From NCBI RefSeq assembly GCF_000013865.1, contig NC_007950.1, forward strand, positions 248,001-312,000: 64,000 nucleotides of DNA, written 5' to 3'. The stretch's first letter is position 1; every line of letters starts with the position of its first letter. Made by a program: the position numbers and the translations under genes. The notes beneath the pieces are model-generated. The model was not told where the DNA came from. It saw only the letters and a program-made list of their open reading frames with translations, and made no database searches. Below, piece after piece: positions 17,365 through 26,488 of this stretch. This DNA comes from Polaromonas sp. JS666. Lineage in GTDB: Bacteria > Pseudomonadota > Gammaproteobacteria > Burkholderiales > Burkholderiaceae_C.

Positions 17365-18265
17365 GTTCAACTGGGCTGAAGCGTTTTAATTCATTAATTT
17401 CGAAATTGGTGTCGGCTCAACCAGTTGAACATAACCAAATCGTTTGAGCACCCCAAGTTCAACCGGTTGAACTTTTACAGGCTCTTTTGCGTCATGTCCC
17501 GAATTCCTATAAGCACACGAAGTCCAGTACAAACTAGTGGCATCGGCTGGCTGCGAAATCACCCTCAGCACAAAAAATGTTCAACCGGTTGAACTTTGGC
17601 GTTTAGGTGGCCGTTCGCATGATTGGTGTTGATTTCGGTGTGGTACCCATAAACCTGCCATGAAGATCGGCGCCAATTTGTCGGTGCTTGTGCGGCGTGA
17701 TGCCATTGAAGGGGGGTTCAACAGGTTGAACTTCTATGCGATGTCTTTTGCATCAATCGCGGAGAGATTCCTCAGGGCGCACCATTTCCGCCAGGAGCGA
17801 GTGGCGTCTAAATGGTGAAAGATGGCTGCCCTCTCTATCGGCCAAGTTCAACCGGTTGAACTTTGATTTCTCGGTTTTTGTGGTGAGTGCGCATGATGAT
17901 CGTTCGGGGCGGTGCCCGTGAAACCGCAATGAAGATATGACACGTTGTTGGCATTTGTGCAGCGTGATGCCGCCGATTGAAAGGTTCAACCGGTTGAACT
18001 TTTGCGCAATACCGTTTGTACCATGAGCTGATTGGTTGCCAGTGGCGCACTATGTCCGGTCCATACAGTCCGGCAAAACCAAGAGCATTCGACAGGCCGC
18101 ATGGGAAAAGTTCAACTGGTTGAACTCTGCCCTTTCGGTATGTGGCGTGCACAGTTCAGGCGTGTCATTCGGAATAATGGCCGTGCACCCGTAGTTGAGA
18201 TCGGCGGCGCGTCACAGATGTCTGGTCGGCATGATTCCCTTGCGAGGAAGTTCAACCAGTTGAAC
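17365..18265. repeat. parS-like palindrome array (eight good copies)
   Basis: The palindrome GTTCAACCGGTTGAAC or a one- or two-base variant occurs at 17415, 17459, 17579, 17716, 17846, 17984, 18110 and 18250, each usually flanked by AA and TT. A decayed copy lies at 17365. Most copies are 120-140 bp apart, and the spacers share diverged text (ATGAAGAT, GTGATGCC), so the array grew as about 130-bp units. It lies just upstream of parA. Binding by ParB is inferred. Confidence 0.85.
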
Positions 18266-18298
18266 TTTTGAGACCAAAGTAGTTTTTGGACGAAAGGA

Positions 18299-18330
18299 CC
18301 CCCGAGCACGCCTGGTGGGTGGGCTCGGGG
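18299..18330 (-). terminator. GC-rich hairpin after the integrase gene
   Basis: CCCCGAGC (18300-18307) pairs with GCTCGGGG (18323-18330) around a 15-nt loop. It lies between the integrase stop and the palindrome array. There is no strong T-run, so the terminator role is uncertain. Confidence 0.45.
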
Positions 18331-18440
18331 AAACGGCTTAAAACTCAAACAGGGTGATCTGATCCTCTGCTTCCTCGTGTGTGTTGACCAACATTGTGTG
18401 AGTGCATGGGAAGTGGCCCCAAATCCGCTGGTTCCTATTC

Positions 18441-20645
18441 CTAGCCGAGCGGGTTGACCTTGCGCGCAGCCTTGACTTTGGCGGAGAGATCTTGTCGCAC
18501 GTATTCGGCGGTAGTGTTGATCGATGCGTGGCCGAGCAGCTGCTGTGCAAGCTTGAGTCCTTCGTCGCCGTCGTTCTCGCGCAAGACCTCGTGGGCAAAG
18601 GTGTGGCGCAGCCAATGCGTGCTGAACTTGAGGATGCGGGCCTTGAGTTTTTCGTCCCGCTCCTTCCTGGCCATTTGCCTAAAAAACGTCTTCAAGGTCC
18701 GGTACAACGCGTTCGCACTCAGCGCCGAGTTATCGTTCTTCAGCTGGGTCTGATCCGTGACGGCGCGGCCACCATCCCGCACCGGCGCCTCCAGCACGGC
18801 GACGAGGGGAGGGCAGAGGTCGAATGCAGCGATGCGCGCCTCGTCGCCTTTCATCAGGGTACGCCAGTCCGCATGGTGCTCCAGAATCATGCTGAGCAGC
18901 TTCTCACTAATAGGCACATCACGCAGCTTCTGGCCCTTTCCTAATACCGTAATTACCCAATCATCGGCGGGGCGCCCGTCAACAACGGGGTGGCCCAGGC
19001 TGCTCAGGTTGGCGGATGCAATCTCGGCCAGGCGCATGCCGGTGGTCAGGGCGACGTGCAGGATCAGGCGGGTTCGGCGGGCGAGGGCGGCCTTACGCAG
19101 GGTGCCAGACCTCAGGCCGGGGAGGGCGGCCAGCGCTTCACGCACGAGATAGAGGTCATCGGTGTGCAGGCTGCGCGTCACGTCCATGGCGTGGCGCTTC
19201 ATCCCGCCGGCATCGTACTGGATGCTCGCAAACGGATTCCCTGTCACATAGGCGTTTTCGTGGAGGACGCGGTACATCTGGTACAGCACGCCGAGCGCGT
19301 AGTTCTGGCTGGACGTTTCGATCTGACCGCGCCATGGGCGCCAGCGCGGATCGTGGCGCGTGACCCGCGCCGTGCCGATGTAGCGGTCAGGAACCGCCTG
19401 CAGGAATGCCTGGTACTGCTGAGCAAGGCCCAAGGTGATTGAGGACAGGGCGCACTTGGCTTCCAGCACGGCCCAGATGTAGAAGCGCTCGACCTCGCGC
19501 CGGTAGGCGTCATAGGTCCGCTGCTTGCCCGCAGCCAGGTAGCTGTTGAGCCAGGCGCCGACGGCTTCGATGTCGGTCCTCGCGCCCAGGTGATTCGGTG
19601 TCTGCGTCCGGAACATGCCGTCCTGGCCATCCAGGGCAGGGGGGATCAGCATCAGCTCCAGCGGTGCAATCCCGGAACGCAGCACCAGAGTGGCCGAGTG
19701 CACGGATGCGGTGTCCGAGCCCGGGGTGTAGGAGAGCAGGGCGGCGGCGGGCGGGCGCTGCAGAGGCAGGATGGCCTTCGCCAGCGGCGGGGCGACTTCC
19801 CAGTGCTGGCCGCGGCGCTGCAGATGGCCCAGCGTGTCCGCATGGTCATCGAGCCATCCCTCGACGCGCGCCGCGCGGCCCGGGCCCAGGCCTTTGATAG
19901 TGCGGTGCCAGTGCCGACCGGCCACCGAGATCGCCTGCACGACGCCCGCCATGGTCGTCACCTTGCGGCGCGCGAAGGCCTTCACCAGCGAGGGGGCCAG
20001 CCACAGATTCGTCTCCTGCTCGGGCAGGGGCAGGTTGGCCAGTTGCGTCTGCAACGCATTGATGGCTTTGACCTTGGCGCCGACACTCAGGGATTGGTCC
20101 GCTACTCCCTGGTGGGCGGCGGTGCCGGCGTCCACGCCTTGCTCAGCGAGGTAGTCCTTGTACAGCTCGACCATCTCGTTTTCCGAATACATGTCCTCGG
20201 GCTGCGACTCGGCCCACTGCGTGTAGTCCATGTGGGCCTGGGCGACCGCGGCCGGTGCGGCTGCGGGCTCGGGGGTGGGGCGCTCCAGGGCCAGCGCGGC
20301 CGCCCGGGCCTCGGGCTTGTCGGAGGACCGCGCGGCCGCGAAGATCGCCTGCTGAAGCTTCTCAGCATGGCTGTTGATCTCCGCGCCGTGCGGAATGACC
20401 GGGTTGCCGTCGGCGTCGAAGTGGCGGTTCGCGTAAAACTGCCTGAAGGCCACGGCCGGCTTCATGCCGCTCATGACTCCGCGCACAAATGAAAAATCCT
20501 CCAGCGTGAGCTGCTTCAGGTTTGCCAACGTGGGCATGCGCCAGCCGACGGGCCGGCCGCGTTTTTTGGCGGCAGGGGCAGGGTGGCCAAGGGTAACCGG
20601 GCCGTCCAGCAGCAAGGTTTCCAGTGGAGTTGTCCATTCCGTCAT
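18441..20645 (-). CDS. Large tyrosine recombinase/integrase (734 aa)
   Basis: The full catalytic set is present: R538 (TTGMRLAEI), K570/K573 (GKGQK), H677-W-L-R680, H706 (LLGHASINTT) and Y715. Ahead of the catalytic domain is a SAM-like core-binding region (about 360-480). The about 300-residue N-terminal extension contains the KGLGPGRAARVEGWL helix-hairpin-like motif of the DUF3701-type integrases found on Tn3-family and genomic-island elements. The ATG at 20645 overlaps the upstream gene stop (ATGA). Family members often occur as a three-gene block with two small upstream genes, as here. Target site not known. Confidence 0.9.
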   Translation of the reverse strand: MTEWTTPLETLLLDGPVTLGHPAPAAKKRGRPVGWRMPTLANLKQLTLEDFSFVRGVMSGMKPAVAFRQFYANRHFDADGNPVIPHGAEINSHAEKLQQAIFAAARSSDKPEARAAALALERPTPEPAAAPAAVAQAHMDYTQWAESQPEDMYSENEMVELYKDYLAEQGVDAGTAAHQGVADQSLSVGAKVKAINALQTQLANLPLPEQETNLWLAPSLVKAFARRKVTTMAGVVQAISVAGRHWHRTIKGLGPGRAARVEGWLDDHADTLGHLQRRGQHWEVAPPLAKAILPLQRPPAAALLSYTPGSDTASVHSATLVLRSGIAPLELMLIPPALDGQDGMFRTQTPNHLGARTDIEAVGAWLNSYLAAGKQRTYDAYRREVERFYIWAVLEAKCALSSITLGLAQQYQAFLQAVPDRYIGTARVTRHDPRWRPWRGQIETSSQNYALGVLYQMYRVLHENAYVTGNPFASIQYDAGGMKRHAMDVTRSLHTDDLYLVREALAALPGLRSGTLRKAALARRTRLILHVALTTGMRLAEIASANLSSLGHPVVDGRPADDWVITVLGKGQKLRDVPISEKLLSMILEHHADWRTLMKGDEARIAAFDLCPPLVAVLEAPVRDGGRAVTDQTQLKNDNSALSANALYRTLKTFFRQMARKERDEKLKARILKFSTHWLRHTFAHEVLRENDGDEGLKLAQQLLGHASINTTAEYVRQDLSAKVKAARKVNPLG

Positions 20646-20944
20646 GCATGGCGCCTCGCGGCTGGGCGGCGCATCCCGTCCACCACCGTGTAGGGCCACG
20701 TCGAGCCGTAGTCCACCGAGCCGCGCGCATAGCGTTCGGCGCTCTGGATTTCCTCCATGGTCAGCTTGCGCAGCCCCTGGCAGTCAGCGGCCAGATGCGC
20801 GGCCACAAAGACGGCCTGGAGCTCAGCCTTGATCCATTCGTCGACCTGGCGCCCCTTGCGTTTGTTCGCCTCGAGCTGGAAGGCGTCATGGATGGCCCTG
20901 GCTGGCTCCTGTCTGCGACGGAACGGGTAATGGGTGTCTGGCAT
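20642..20944 (-). CDS. Small protein upstream of the integrase (100 aa)
   Basis: Basic, helical product with AIHDAFQLEANKRKGRQVDE and MEEIQSAERYARGSVDYG. No family recognised. It overlaps the integrase by 4 bp and follows the YkgJ-like pseudogene by 6 bp, so all three form one operon. Its strict coupling to the recombinase suggests an accessory role such as directionality or expression control (inference). Confidence 0.6.
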   Translation of the reverse strand: MPDTHYPFRRRQEPARAIHDAFQLEANKRKGRQVDEWIKAELQAVFVAAHLAADCQGLRKLTMEEIQSAERYARGSVDYGSTWPYTVVDGMRRPAARRHA

Positions 20945-20950
20945 TTCAGT

Positions 20951-21701
20951 TCATCCTTGTTTTTCGGGGGTGGCAGAGTTGCTTGCGGCTGGCCCTGAGC
21001 CTGCGGGCGCGGGAAACCACTGGCGCAGGTCGGCCGCGTCCATCGCCTCGCCGGCGATCAGCACGGACACCGCCAGCAGCGCCCGCGTGTCGACATAGGG
21101 CACTGGCACCTCGTGGCCGGAGGGCAGCAGCTGGCAGAGCAGCGCGTCCTCGTCCATGTTGAGGTGGCTGCGGCAGACGGCCGGGCGGTGCGCATAGACG
21201 CTGCAGCGCCCGCCGGCCAGGAAAGGGCAGGGCGTGCTGTAGCCGGCGACGGCGACGGGCACATGCGCGGCCAGCGGCACCGGGGCGCGGCCAATCGCGC
21301 GGCCCAACGCGCGCGCTTCCACCGCACTGATCTTCACGGGGATGTGGCAGCAGTGGCTGCAGCCGACGCGGCAGGCCGCATTCGGCGCGAAGGCGCTGGC
21401 CAGCGCGTCGGCGGCGCGCCGGTGCCAGGGCCACCCGCTGGGCCGTGGTGGGCGCTTTCACGGCGACGTCGAGCAGGTCCAGCACGCGGCGGCTGGCCGC
21501 CGGCGGCACCTTGGCGCACTGGCGCGCGGCCGTCTGTCCGGCACTCGCCAAGCGGGCGTTGACCGCGTCCGGGAAATGCTCGGACGGCGCCATGGGTACG
21601 CCGTTTTCAAGGCGATCGAGCGCGCCCGCCAAAGTCAACGGCGGCGGCGCGCCGGTCGGTGTTGGCAGCGCACTGGCGCAGGGATTCAATGGCTGGCTCA
21701 T
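20951..21701 (-). pseudogene. YkgJ-like cysteine-cluster protein, frameshifted
   Basis: The N-terminal part reads in one frame from the ATG at 21701 (MSQPLNP...) to ...DLLDVAVKAPTTAQRVALAP. The family core continues in another frame from about 21425: CRVGCSHCCHIPVKI, then CPFLAGGRCSVYAHRPAVCR. The CxxxGCxxCC and later Cys pairs are the YkgJ metal-binding signature. The switch falls in the GC-rich run near 21410-21430. Either the gene is dead or a base was lost in sequencing. It heads the integrase operon. Confidence 0.75.
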
Positions 21702-22102
21702 TTCGCTCAAGGGGTTGTCCGGTGGAGCTTGCGCGCCGGTCGGAAGTTGTGTTGCCTGAGGCCAGGCCATGCAGATCGGCGGCGAATGCGCCCAGCCAGC
21801 AGCGCGCGACACGGCCGTTCGTTTGCGGGATTTGACGGTGAGCTGCAAAAATTCAAAGTTAAGTGACGCAAAAAATCGGTTTTGGATCAAGGACTTAGCC
21901 ACACACAAGGCCCGATCCGGGTCAAACTTTCCAAAACCATGGGTTCATTATGGTTTAATTTAGCATCATGTCAATGATAGTTAGCCTGATGCAGCAATTA
22001 ATTACCTTTAGTTTCTTGTAAATGTTGATTCTCGCTATTGACTATAGCGACGCCCCTCCCATATGCTGTGTTCATCAGGAACTGCGTAAAAGGAGCAGCA
22101 AC
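21702..22102. other. Divergent intergenic region with a candidate operator
   Basis: About 400 bp between the leftward integrase operon and the rightward Xre-RES pair. AAACCAT (21934-21940) and ATGGTTT (21950-21956) form an inverted repeat that could be the autoregulatory operator of the toxin-antitoxin pair. Nothing else was recognised. Confidence 0.35.
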
Positions 22103-22924
22103 ATGCCCAGAGATTTCCAGCACGCCGAGGCGCCGGCCAAGCCGAGCACCAGCGCAGGCGCTTGGACTCGGACCGGCCCTCAGCCGACAGCCGCCGCCGC
22201 CAGGGCAAGCGTCGAGGAACGCATATTTTTGGTGCTGGCCAGCGGGCGCAACCTCGCCGCCGCCGGCGTCGACATGAACAGGGTCCGCGCGGTCGATTTC
22301 GGCAAGATCGTCGGTGCCGGCGCCGCCGGCGGAGCCGCTGTGGACATCTTGAGCAATATTCGCCTGGCCCACATCGAGCTGATGGGGTTTCCCACCGCCG
22401 AGGCGATGCGCGAGGAAGGTGCCTGGGTCGGCGCCGCCCTGAGCGCGCTGCGCGGCCTGGCGCCGGAGCAGATCAACAAAGTCGTCGAGCAACTGAAGGC
22501 GAAGGCCCCGAGCGCCGACGCAGCGGCTGACGAGCTCTACCAGGTGCTGACCGCGCAGGAAATGGCCGACCGGATGAAGCTCACCCTCCCCGTGATCTAC
22601 CAGCGCGAAACGGCTGGAGAACTGTTTGCTGTCCTGGAGCCGTACCGCAAGAGTGGCCGGCTTTTCCCGGCCTTCCAGCTCAACCAGAAGCTGAACCATC
22701 GGCTGCTGGTGAGGGTGATCAAAGCCTACAGGGACGCCGATGTCAACACCACGCTGCTCTGGAGCTTCCTGAGGACACCGCAGAGGATATTTGGCGGCCT
22801 AACCCCCATCGAAATGCTGGTGGGTGGGATGCCGCCGGCTTATGAGGGTCTGAAGCCCGACGAGCGGGCCGCGGCCATCCTCGATGTGGTGGCCGAAGAG
22901 CTGTCGCGCGTGCGCCTCCAATGA
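22103..22924 (+). CDS. Xre/MbcA/ParS-like antitoxin of a RES pair (273 aa)
   Basis: The ATG at 22103 follows AAAGGAG. The C-terminal half has the MbcA/ParS antitoxin features: a central helical region (VLTAQEMADRMKLTLPVIY) and a terminal LRTPQRIFGGLTPIEMLVGG segment that in this family covers the toxin active site. The N-terminal about 130 residues are extra and Ala-rich, so the protein is longer than typical (about 130-160). It overlaps the toxin start by 4 bp. Antitoxins of this family usually repress their own operon. Confidence 0.75.
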   Translation: MPRDFQHAEAPAKPSTSAGAWTRTGPQPTAAAARASVEERIFLVLASGRNLAAAGVDMNRVRAVDFGKIVGAGAAGGAAVDILSNIRLAHIELMGFPTAEAMREEGAWVGAALSALRGLAPEQINKVVEQLKAKAPSADAAADELYQVLTAQEMADRMKLTLPVIYQRETAGELFAVLEPYRKSGRLFPAFQLNQKLNHRLLVRVIKAYRDADVNTTLLWSFLRTPQRIFGGLTPIEMLVGGMPPAYEGLKPDERAAAILDVVAEELSRVRLQ

Positions 22925-23586
22925 ACATCCCCGTTTTCAAGGGCGAACTGGAAGTCGCCGGAAAGCTCCTGCCCTTCCATGGACTCGGCAAGGACACCGA
23001 GCTCGAGCGTCTCTGGCGCTATCCAGACGGGGACTGGAACGCCGCGCCGCAGGAAAATCGCAACGGACGGGTCGACCCGCCCGAGGGCCTGCGCGACCGG
23101 TTCAGCGTTCTGTACCTGGCCGACGCCGTGATCACGGCCGCGTTCGAAACCCGCGTGGTGGCCTTCAGCAAGAATTCGGACGGCAACGAGGAATTTGACG
23201 TCGTTCCAGATAGATCGAACGCAAATGGCGAAATGCCGCCTCCGCTGATGGTGGCAACCCACAGAACGCTTGCGCCCGTGGCGTTCGTGGACCTCGAAGG
23301 CGATCACATCCCCGACATCTTTGGCATCGTGCTCAAGGGCCCGCTGGTGAGCTTTGAGAAATGGCGGGAGTTGTCGCTGGCCGTGTATGAATTTCTGGAG
23401 AAAAACCCCAACCCGGCGATGCCGATTGTTGGGGTGACCTACGAGACGCAGCAGAACGGCAGCAATGGCAGGAACTACGCGATATTTGAGTGCTACAGGG
23501 ATGTCGCCCTGGTGAGAGGCGCGTCTGCAGCGCTCGACTACGACCGATTGCGAAAAGCTGTGGGCGCGCCATCTCCAGCGAGGTAG
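22921..23586 (+). CDS. RES-domain toxin (221 aa)
   Basis: RES toxins degrade or modify NAD+. The family layout is visible: LWRYPDGDWN (R33), a GRVDPP...DRFSVLYLADA segment, and AAFETRVV with E76, matching the Arg...Tyr...Glu trio of the ADP-ribosyltransferase-like fold. The gene overlaps its antitoxin as ATGA. The last about 20 residues are duplicated just downstream (23590-23673). Confidence 0.75.
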   Translation: MNIPVFKGELEVAGKLLPFHGLGKDTELERLWRYPDGDWNAAPQENRNGRVDPPEGLRDRFSVLYLADAVITAAFETRVVAFSKNSDGNEEFDVVPDRSNANGEMPPPLMVATHRTLAPVAFVDLEGDHIPDIFGIVLKGPLVSFEKWRELSLAVYEFLEKNPNPAMPIVGVTYETQQNGSNGRNYAIFECYRDVALVRGASAALDYDRLRKAVGAPSPAR

Positions 23587-23589
23587 TAG

Positions 23590-23673
23590 GTAGAGTTGGA
23601 ACGTGGCGCGTCCGCGCCGTTGGACTACAACAGGCTGCGTGAGCATAAAGGTGCAAAGCGGAGGGTGAGATAG
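23590..23673 (+). pseudogene. Duplicated 3' tail of the RES toxin gene
   Basis: Read in frame, this short segment encodes RGASAPLDYNRLR then a basic tail and stop. The intact toxin ends RGASAALDYDRLR. It is a diverged duplicate of the toxin gene end, left by recombination or by replacement of the toxin with a relative. Confidence 0.6.
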
Positions 23674-23697
23674 CCTTCCAGTTACTACCCCGGCTAC

Positions 23698-23991
23698 TTA
23701 GCTCGATCCAGACTCTCCGAGAGCCTCGGCAAGCATGGAGCGAACGGTCTGGAAGGAATCTTTTACGAATAGCTGCCTTACAGAACGAACCACGCCGCCC
23801 GCTTCATCGTCGCTATTGACGGAATCGTTGGGCTCTGTGGTCGTAATCGAGGTGGTGGCGCCATCAGCGTATCCAGCGCCTGAAACGTCCACGACAGAAG
23901 TGATCTGGTCCGCTCGCAGTAGTGCAGATCTGGGATTGACAAGGGCATCCAGCGAATCGATCAGAACCGTTACTTCAATAAACTTCCACAT
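23698..23991 (-). CDS. Unknown small acidic protein (97 aa)
   Basis: Begins MWKFIEVTVLIDSLDALVNP, a strand-rich start, and has a Thr/Asp/Glu-rich middle. No family recognised. It is convergent with the RES toxin region. Good codon structure but no motif. Confidence 0.5.
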   Translation of the reverse strand: MWKFIEVTVLIDSLDALVNPRSALLRADQITSVVDVSGAGYADGATTSITTTEPNDSVNSDDEAGGVVRSVRQLFVKDSFQTVRSMLAEALGESGSS

Positions 23992-24137
23992 TTCTGAACT
24001 CCTCTGTCGTCCGACGAAATGAAAGTGTCAACACACTAACGCAACTCCAGCACTCATGCGCCCTACAGCCTGTTGCGCAAATCCGCCGAAAACCGCCGGA
24101 CACCCTCTAGGCTCCAAATTTAAACGACTTGAGAGAC

Positions 24138-24617
24138 TCAGCCAGCGCCACAGTTTTGTTTGAGCTGCGCATCATTGACAGCCTCCGTGTAGAGAAGGCG
24201 AACAAGGCGCCAATAGCACGCAGACGATGGCCTGAGGTGATGAAAATTGAGCGCCTGTGAAACAACTATGGCGCAACGTCCCATTTGGCGGGGATCGTAG
24301 GTAGAAGTCTTGTCTTCAGCCACGGGAGGGTGGAGAAGATACGTGATATCCAATCCGGCCTTATGCATGGATTCCAGCTGACCCCAATTCGGTGCCCTGA
24401 ACCCATTTTCCAGCATCCAAAGGGCGAAGCTCCCCAAGCTGTGTTTCGCGAGAAATTCTGCACGAGATAACCAGCTCAGATCCCTCAACTCCCGTAAACG
24501 CTGCGGGAAACCGACTGAGAAATGAATTGCACTTTTCATTTCTGCAATTATTGGCGCGCTGCACGTGTCTTGTCCAGCATCCAGCGGCGGCAGAATAGCG
24601 AGCAGCAACTTTTGCAT
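24138..24617 (-). CDS. Helix-turn-helix protein, XRE-like (160 aa)
   Basis: The ATG at 24617 has GGGAGG 6 bp upstream; the longer frame to 24773 overlaps the upstream gene. An XRE-like fold can be read at about 45-110: FPQRLRELRDLSWLSRAEFL, then SFALWMLENGFRAPNWGQL and LDITYLL. The match is divergent. The upstream neighbour is also a DNA-binding protein, so the two may form a small regulatory unit. Confidence 0.55.
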   Translation of the reverse strand: MQKLLLAILPPLDAGQDTCSAPIIAEMKSAIHFSVGFPQRLRELRDLSWLSRAEFLAKHSLGSFALWMLENGFRAPNWGQLESMHKAGLDITYLLHPPVAEDKTSTYDPRQMGRCAIVVSQALNFHHLRPSSACYWRLVRLLYTEAVNDAQLKQNCGAG

Positions 24618-24663
24618 GATGCCTCCCTTGGACGCACAGACACGCTGTGCAAGCAGAACAGCG

Positions 24664-25107
24664 TCAGTTGGTATTTGAGATCTCAGCCAGGGCGGCCGCT
24701 GCTTCCCTTTTTCCCATTCTCCGCAGGCTTGCGATTCCTGGCAGTTGTGAGGCACGTGGATACGCCTGGCCATTTTTCCATTTTCGCACTGACTGATCCG
24801 ACACGCCCAATAGAGATCCGACTTCCCTATCAGAAAGACCTAATCGCTGTTGCTGTGCAGCCAGGCCAGTCGCGCTAAAACGAAGCGCAGACGTAGGTTT
24901 TTCAGCAAGCTCACGCGGAGGCATTGCTTTGGCTTGGTGTTTACTCAGCCTGGCAACAAGCCGTTCTAACTCGACCATTCTCCTTTTAAGAGCGGCGATG
25001 TCGGTTCGGTGCTGCGAAGAGGCCTTTTTAAGGGACTGAGTTTCCCCCCGGGACTCTTTGCGAGCGACTCTCGCTATTTCACTCTTGAATGCAGCGGCTA
25101 GGTTCAT
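24664..25107 (-). CDS. Coiled-coil plus helix-turn-helix DNA-binding protein (147 aa)
   Basis: From the ATG at 25107 (MNLAAAFKSEIARVARKE) comes a basic N-terminus, a short coiled coil (LKRRMVELERLVARL) and a C-terminal XRE-like helix-turn-helix (LAAQQQRLGLSDREVGSLLG, then SDQSVRKWKNGQ). This layout is a recurrent betaproteobacterial family of unknown targets. It ends about 45 bp before the next gene on the same strand. Confidence 0.65.
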   Translation of the reverse strand: MNLAAAFKSEIARVARKESRGETQSLKKASSQHRTDIAALKRRMVELERLVARLSKHQAKAMPPRELAEKPTSALRFSATGLAAQQQRLGLSDREVGSLLGVSDQSVRKWKNGQAYPRASQLPGIASLRRMGKREAAAALAEISNTN

Positions 25108-25374
25108 TGTTCTGTCCAGCGATAAAGAGGACCACATGCTACAGCAATGGTCAAGCTCAAAAGATTCGGCTACCCCCCACTGCGAATAGGAACAGGGACA
25201 ATGCTGCCATTTGTCCAACTCACCATCGGTCGGTATCGGTAAATGGGGTTGTAAGCCCAAACCCCAGAAAATTCCGGCTGGCGGAAGTCCAAGGTACGAA
25301 GCCCGGGATCGCCGCTATGGCGCGACGAACGCGGCACCAGGAGGTGTGAAAGCGCCTCGCGTGCCCTTCGAGTC

Positions 25375-26355
25375 TCAGCTCATGGGGCGATCTGCAGCGG
25401 CGCCCCAGAATTCAAGTGTCTCTTCTTCGAGTGCGCGAAGCGCTTCTGCCAAGGCTTGCTGATCGGTCTCGAACCGAGCGTCCCACACGTGTGACGCATT
25501 TTCTGCGTCGACGACCTCGAGAATCCATCCGCCATCCGAGTCCCCGTAGATTTCGACGCGGACAGATACGCCATTGCGCGTTACGTTCTTGCTCAGCGGG
25601 GATTCGATGATCTCCGGCTCCTGGCTGTCATCGAAGTCAGGCACGTCTGATTCCGCAGGGTTTTTTCGTGCAGATGACATGGCTCTCCTCGACGACACAG
25701 TGCCCATGGATTCTAGCTGCTGGCTGCGGGATCGCTTGCATGACTGCACCGCCTTGTTGATCAATTCGTCAGCCACGATGGTTAGCTGCTGAAGATTGCG
25801 CAGCAGCGCTTTGAGTTCGTCTACCGGGGCCGGCTTTTCTTCGTCGGCAAGAAGCTCGGCGGTGCCGCCAAACACCGAGTACAACTCGGCCAAGGCCTGC
25901 AGCGCGTCGTGCGCCTTCTGGGGTAGCATCATTTCGTCCTCGGACCCAAATAGCCCATCAGCAAATCCCTCGAGCTCCTGAGCGCGCAATAAGGCCAGAT
26001 TGTGCAGCGCCTGCCGCGTCGGCAGCACTTCGAACCGAGTCAAACGAAACGGATCGCGCGAGTTCTGGTGGTCGGCAAGCCGATTCCATAGGCCCTGTAC
26101 GAGAGTCCCAGTCACCTCCTCGACATCTTCTTGAGAGGCGAACACGGGCATCTCACCGCCCCATATCTGCGCGAGCGCGCCCAGGGGAGACGCGTGCAGG
26201 CGCGGGCTGGCGATATCACCCATAAAGAGTGTGCGAACGACATGAAATGGCGTCGGACACTTGTAACGCACAAGCAGCGACTGCACTTCCTTGTCAGTCG
26301 CAGCGCCGGGGCCGGTAGGATTCGAAGGACTCATTGGTGAGGGATTCGGCGCCAT
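25375..26355 (-). CDS. Unknown protein (326 aa)
   Basis: No family recognised. A helical region with FEVLPTRQALHNLALLRAQE (about 108-127) is followed by a second helical part (ELKALLRNLQQLTIVADELI), a Ser/Asp/Glu-rich linker, and a small beta-rich C-terminal domain (GVSVRVEIYGDSDGGWILEV, then HVWDARFETDQQALAEALRA). The ATG at 26355 has no clear ribosome-binding site; a second ATG at 26334 is possible. It ends next to the Tn3 remnant region. Confidence 0.5.
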   Translation of the reverse strand: MAPNPSPMSPSNPTGPGAATDKEVQSLLVRYKCPTPFHVVRTLFMGDIASPRLHASPLGALAQIWGGEMPVFASQEDVEEVTGTLVQGLWNRLADHQNSRDPFRLTRFEVLPTRQALHNLALLRAQELEGFADGLFGSEDEMMLPQKAHDALQALAELYSVFGGTAELLADEEKPAPVDELKALLRNLQQLTIVADELINKAVQSCKRSRSQQLESMGTVSSRRAMSSARKNPAESDVPDFDDSQEPEIIESPLSKNVTRNGVSVRVEIYGDSDGGWILEVVDAENASHVWDARFETDQQALAEALRALEEETLEFWGAAADRPMS

Positions 26356-26488
26356 CTCTGTCGCACGCCTTGGTTGATCTGGATCGGCAGGATTTTAGCG
26401 GCAACTGCGCCAGCTTTTCCCGATGCTCCGGCGACGTGCTGGTCATGATCAGCGCTGGGTGTAACACGCTGTACCACCGAGAATTCCG

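Noticed and set aside
17365..18265. CRISPR-like spaced repeats
   Set aside because: The repeats are 16-20-bp perfect palindromes spaced mostly 120-140 bp apart, with spacers that resemble each other. No cas gene is nearby. A ParB centromere fits better.
19590..20492. 300-aa plus-strand frame opposite the integrase
   Set aside because: It is a GC-skew shadow. The minus strand carries all catalytic tyrosine-recombinase residues.
20946..21908. A single 320-aa minus-strand gene
   Set aside because: Only its first half is coherent. The second half is Arg/Pro/Ala-rich antisense-like text, while the cysteine-cluster protein continues in another frame; it is called as a frameshifted gene instead.
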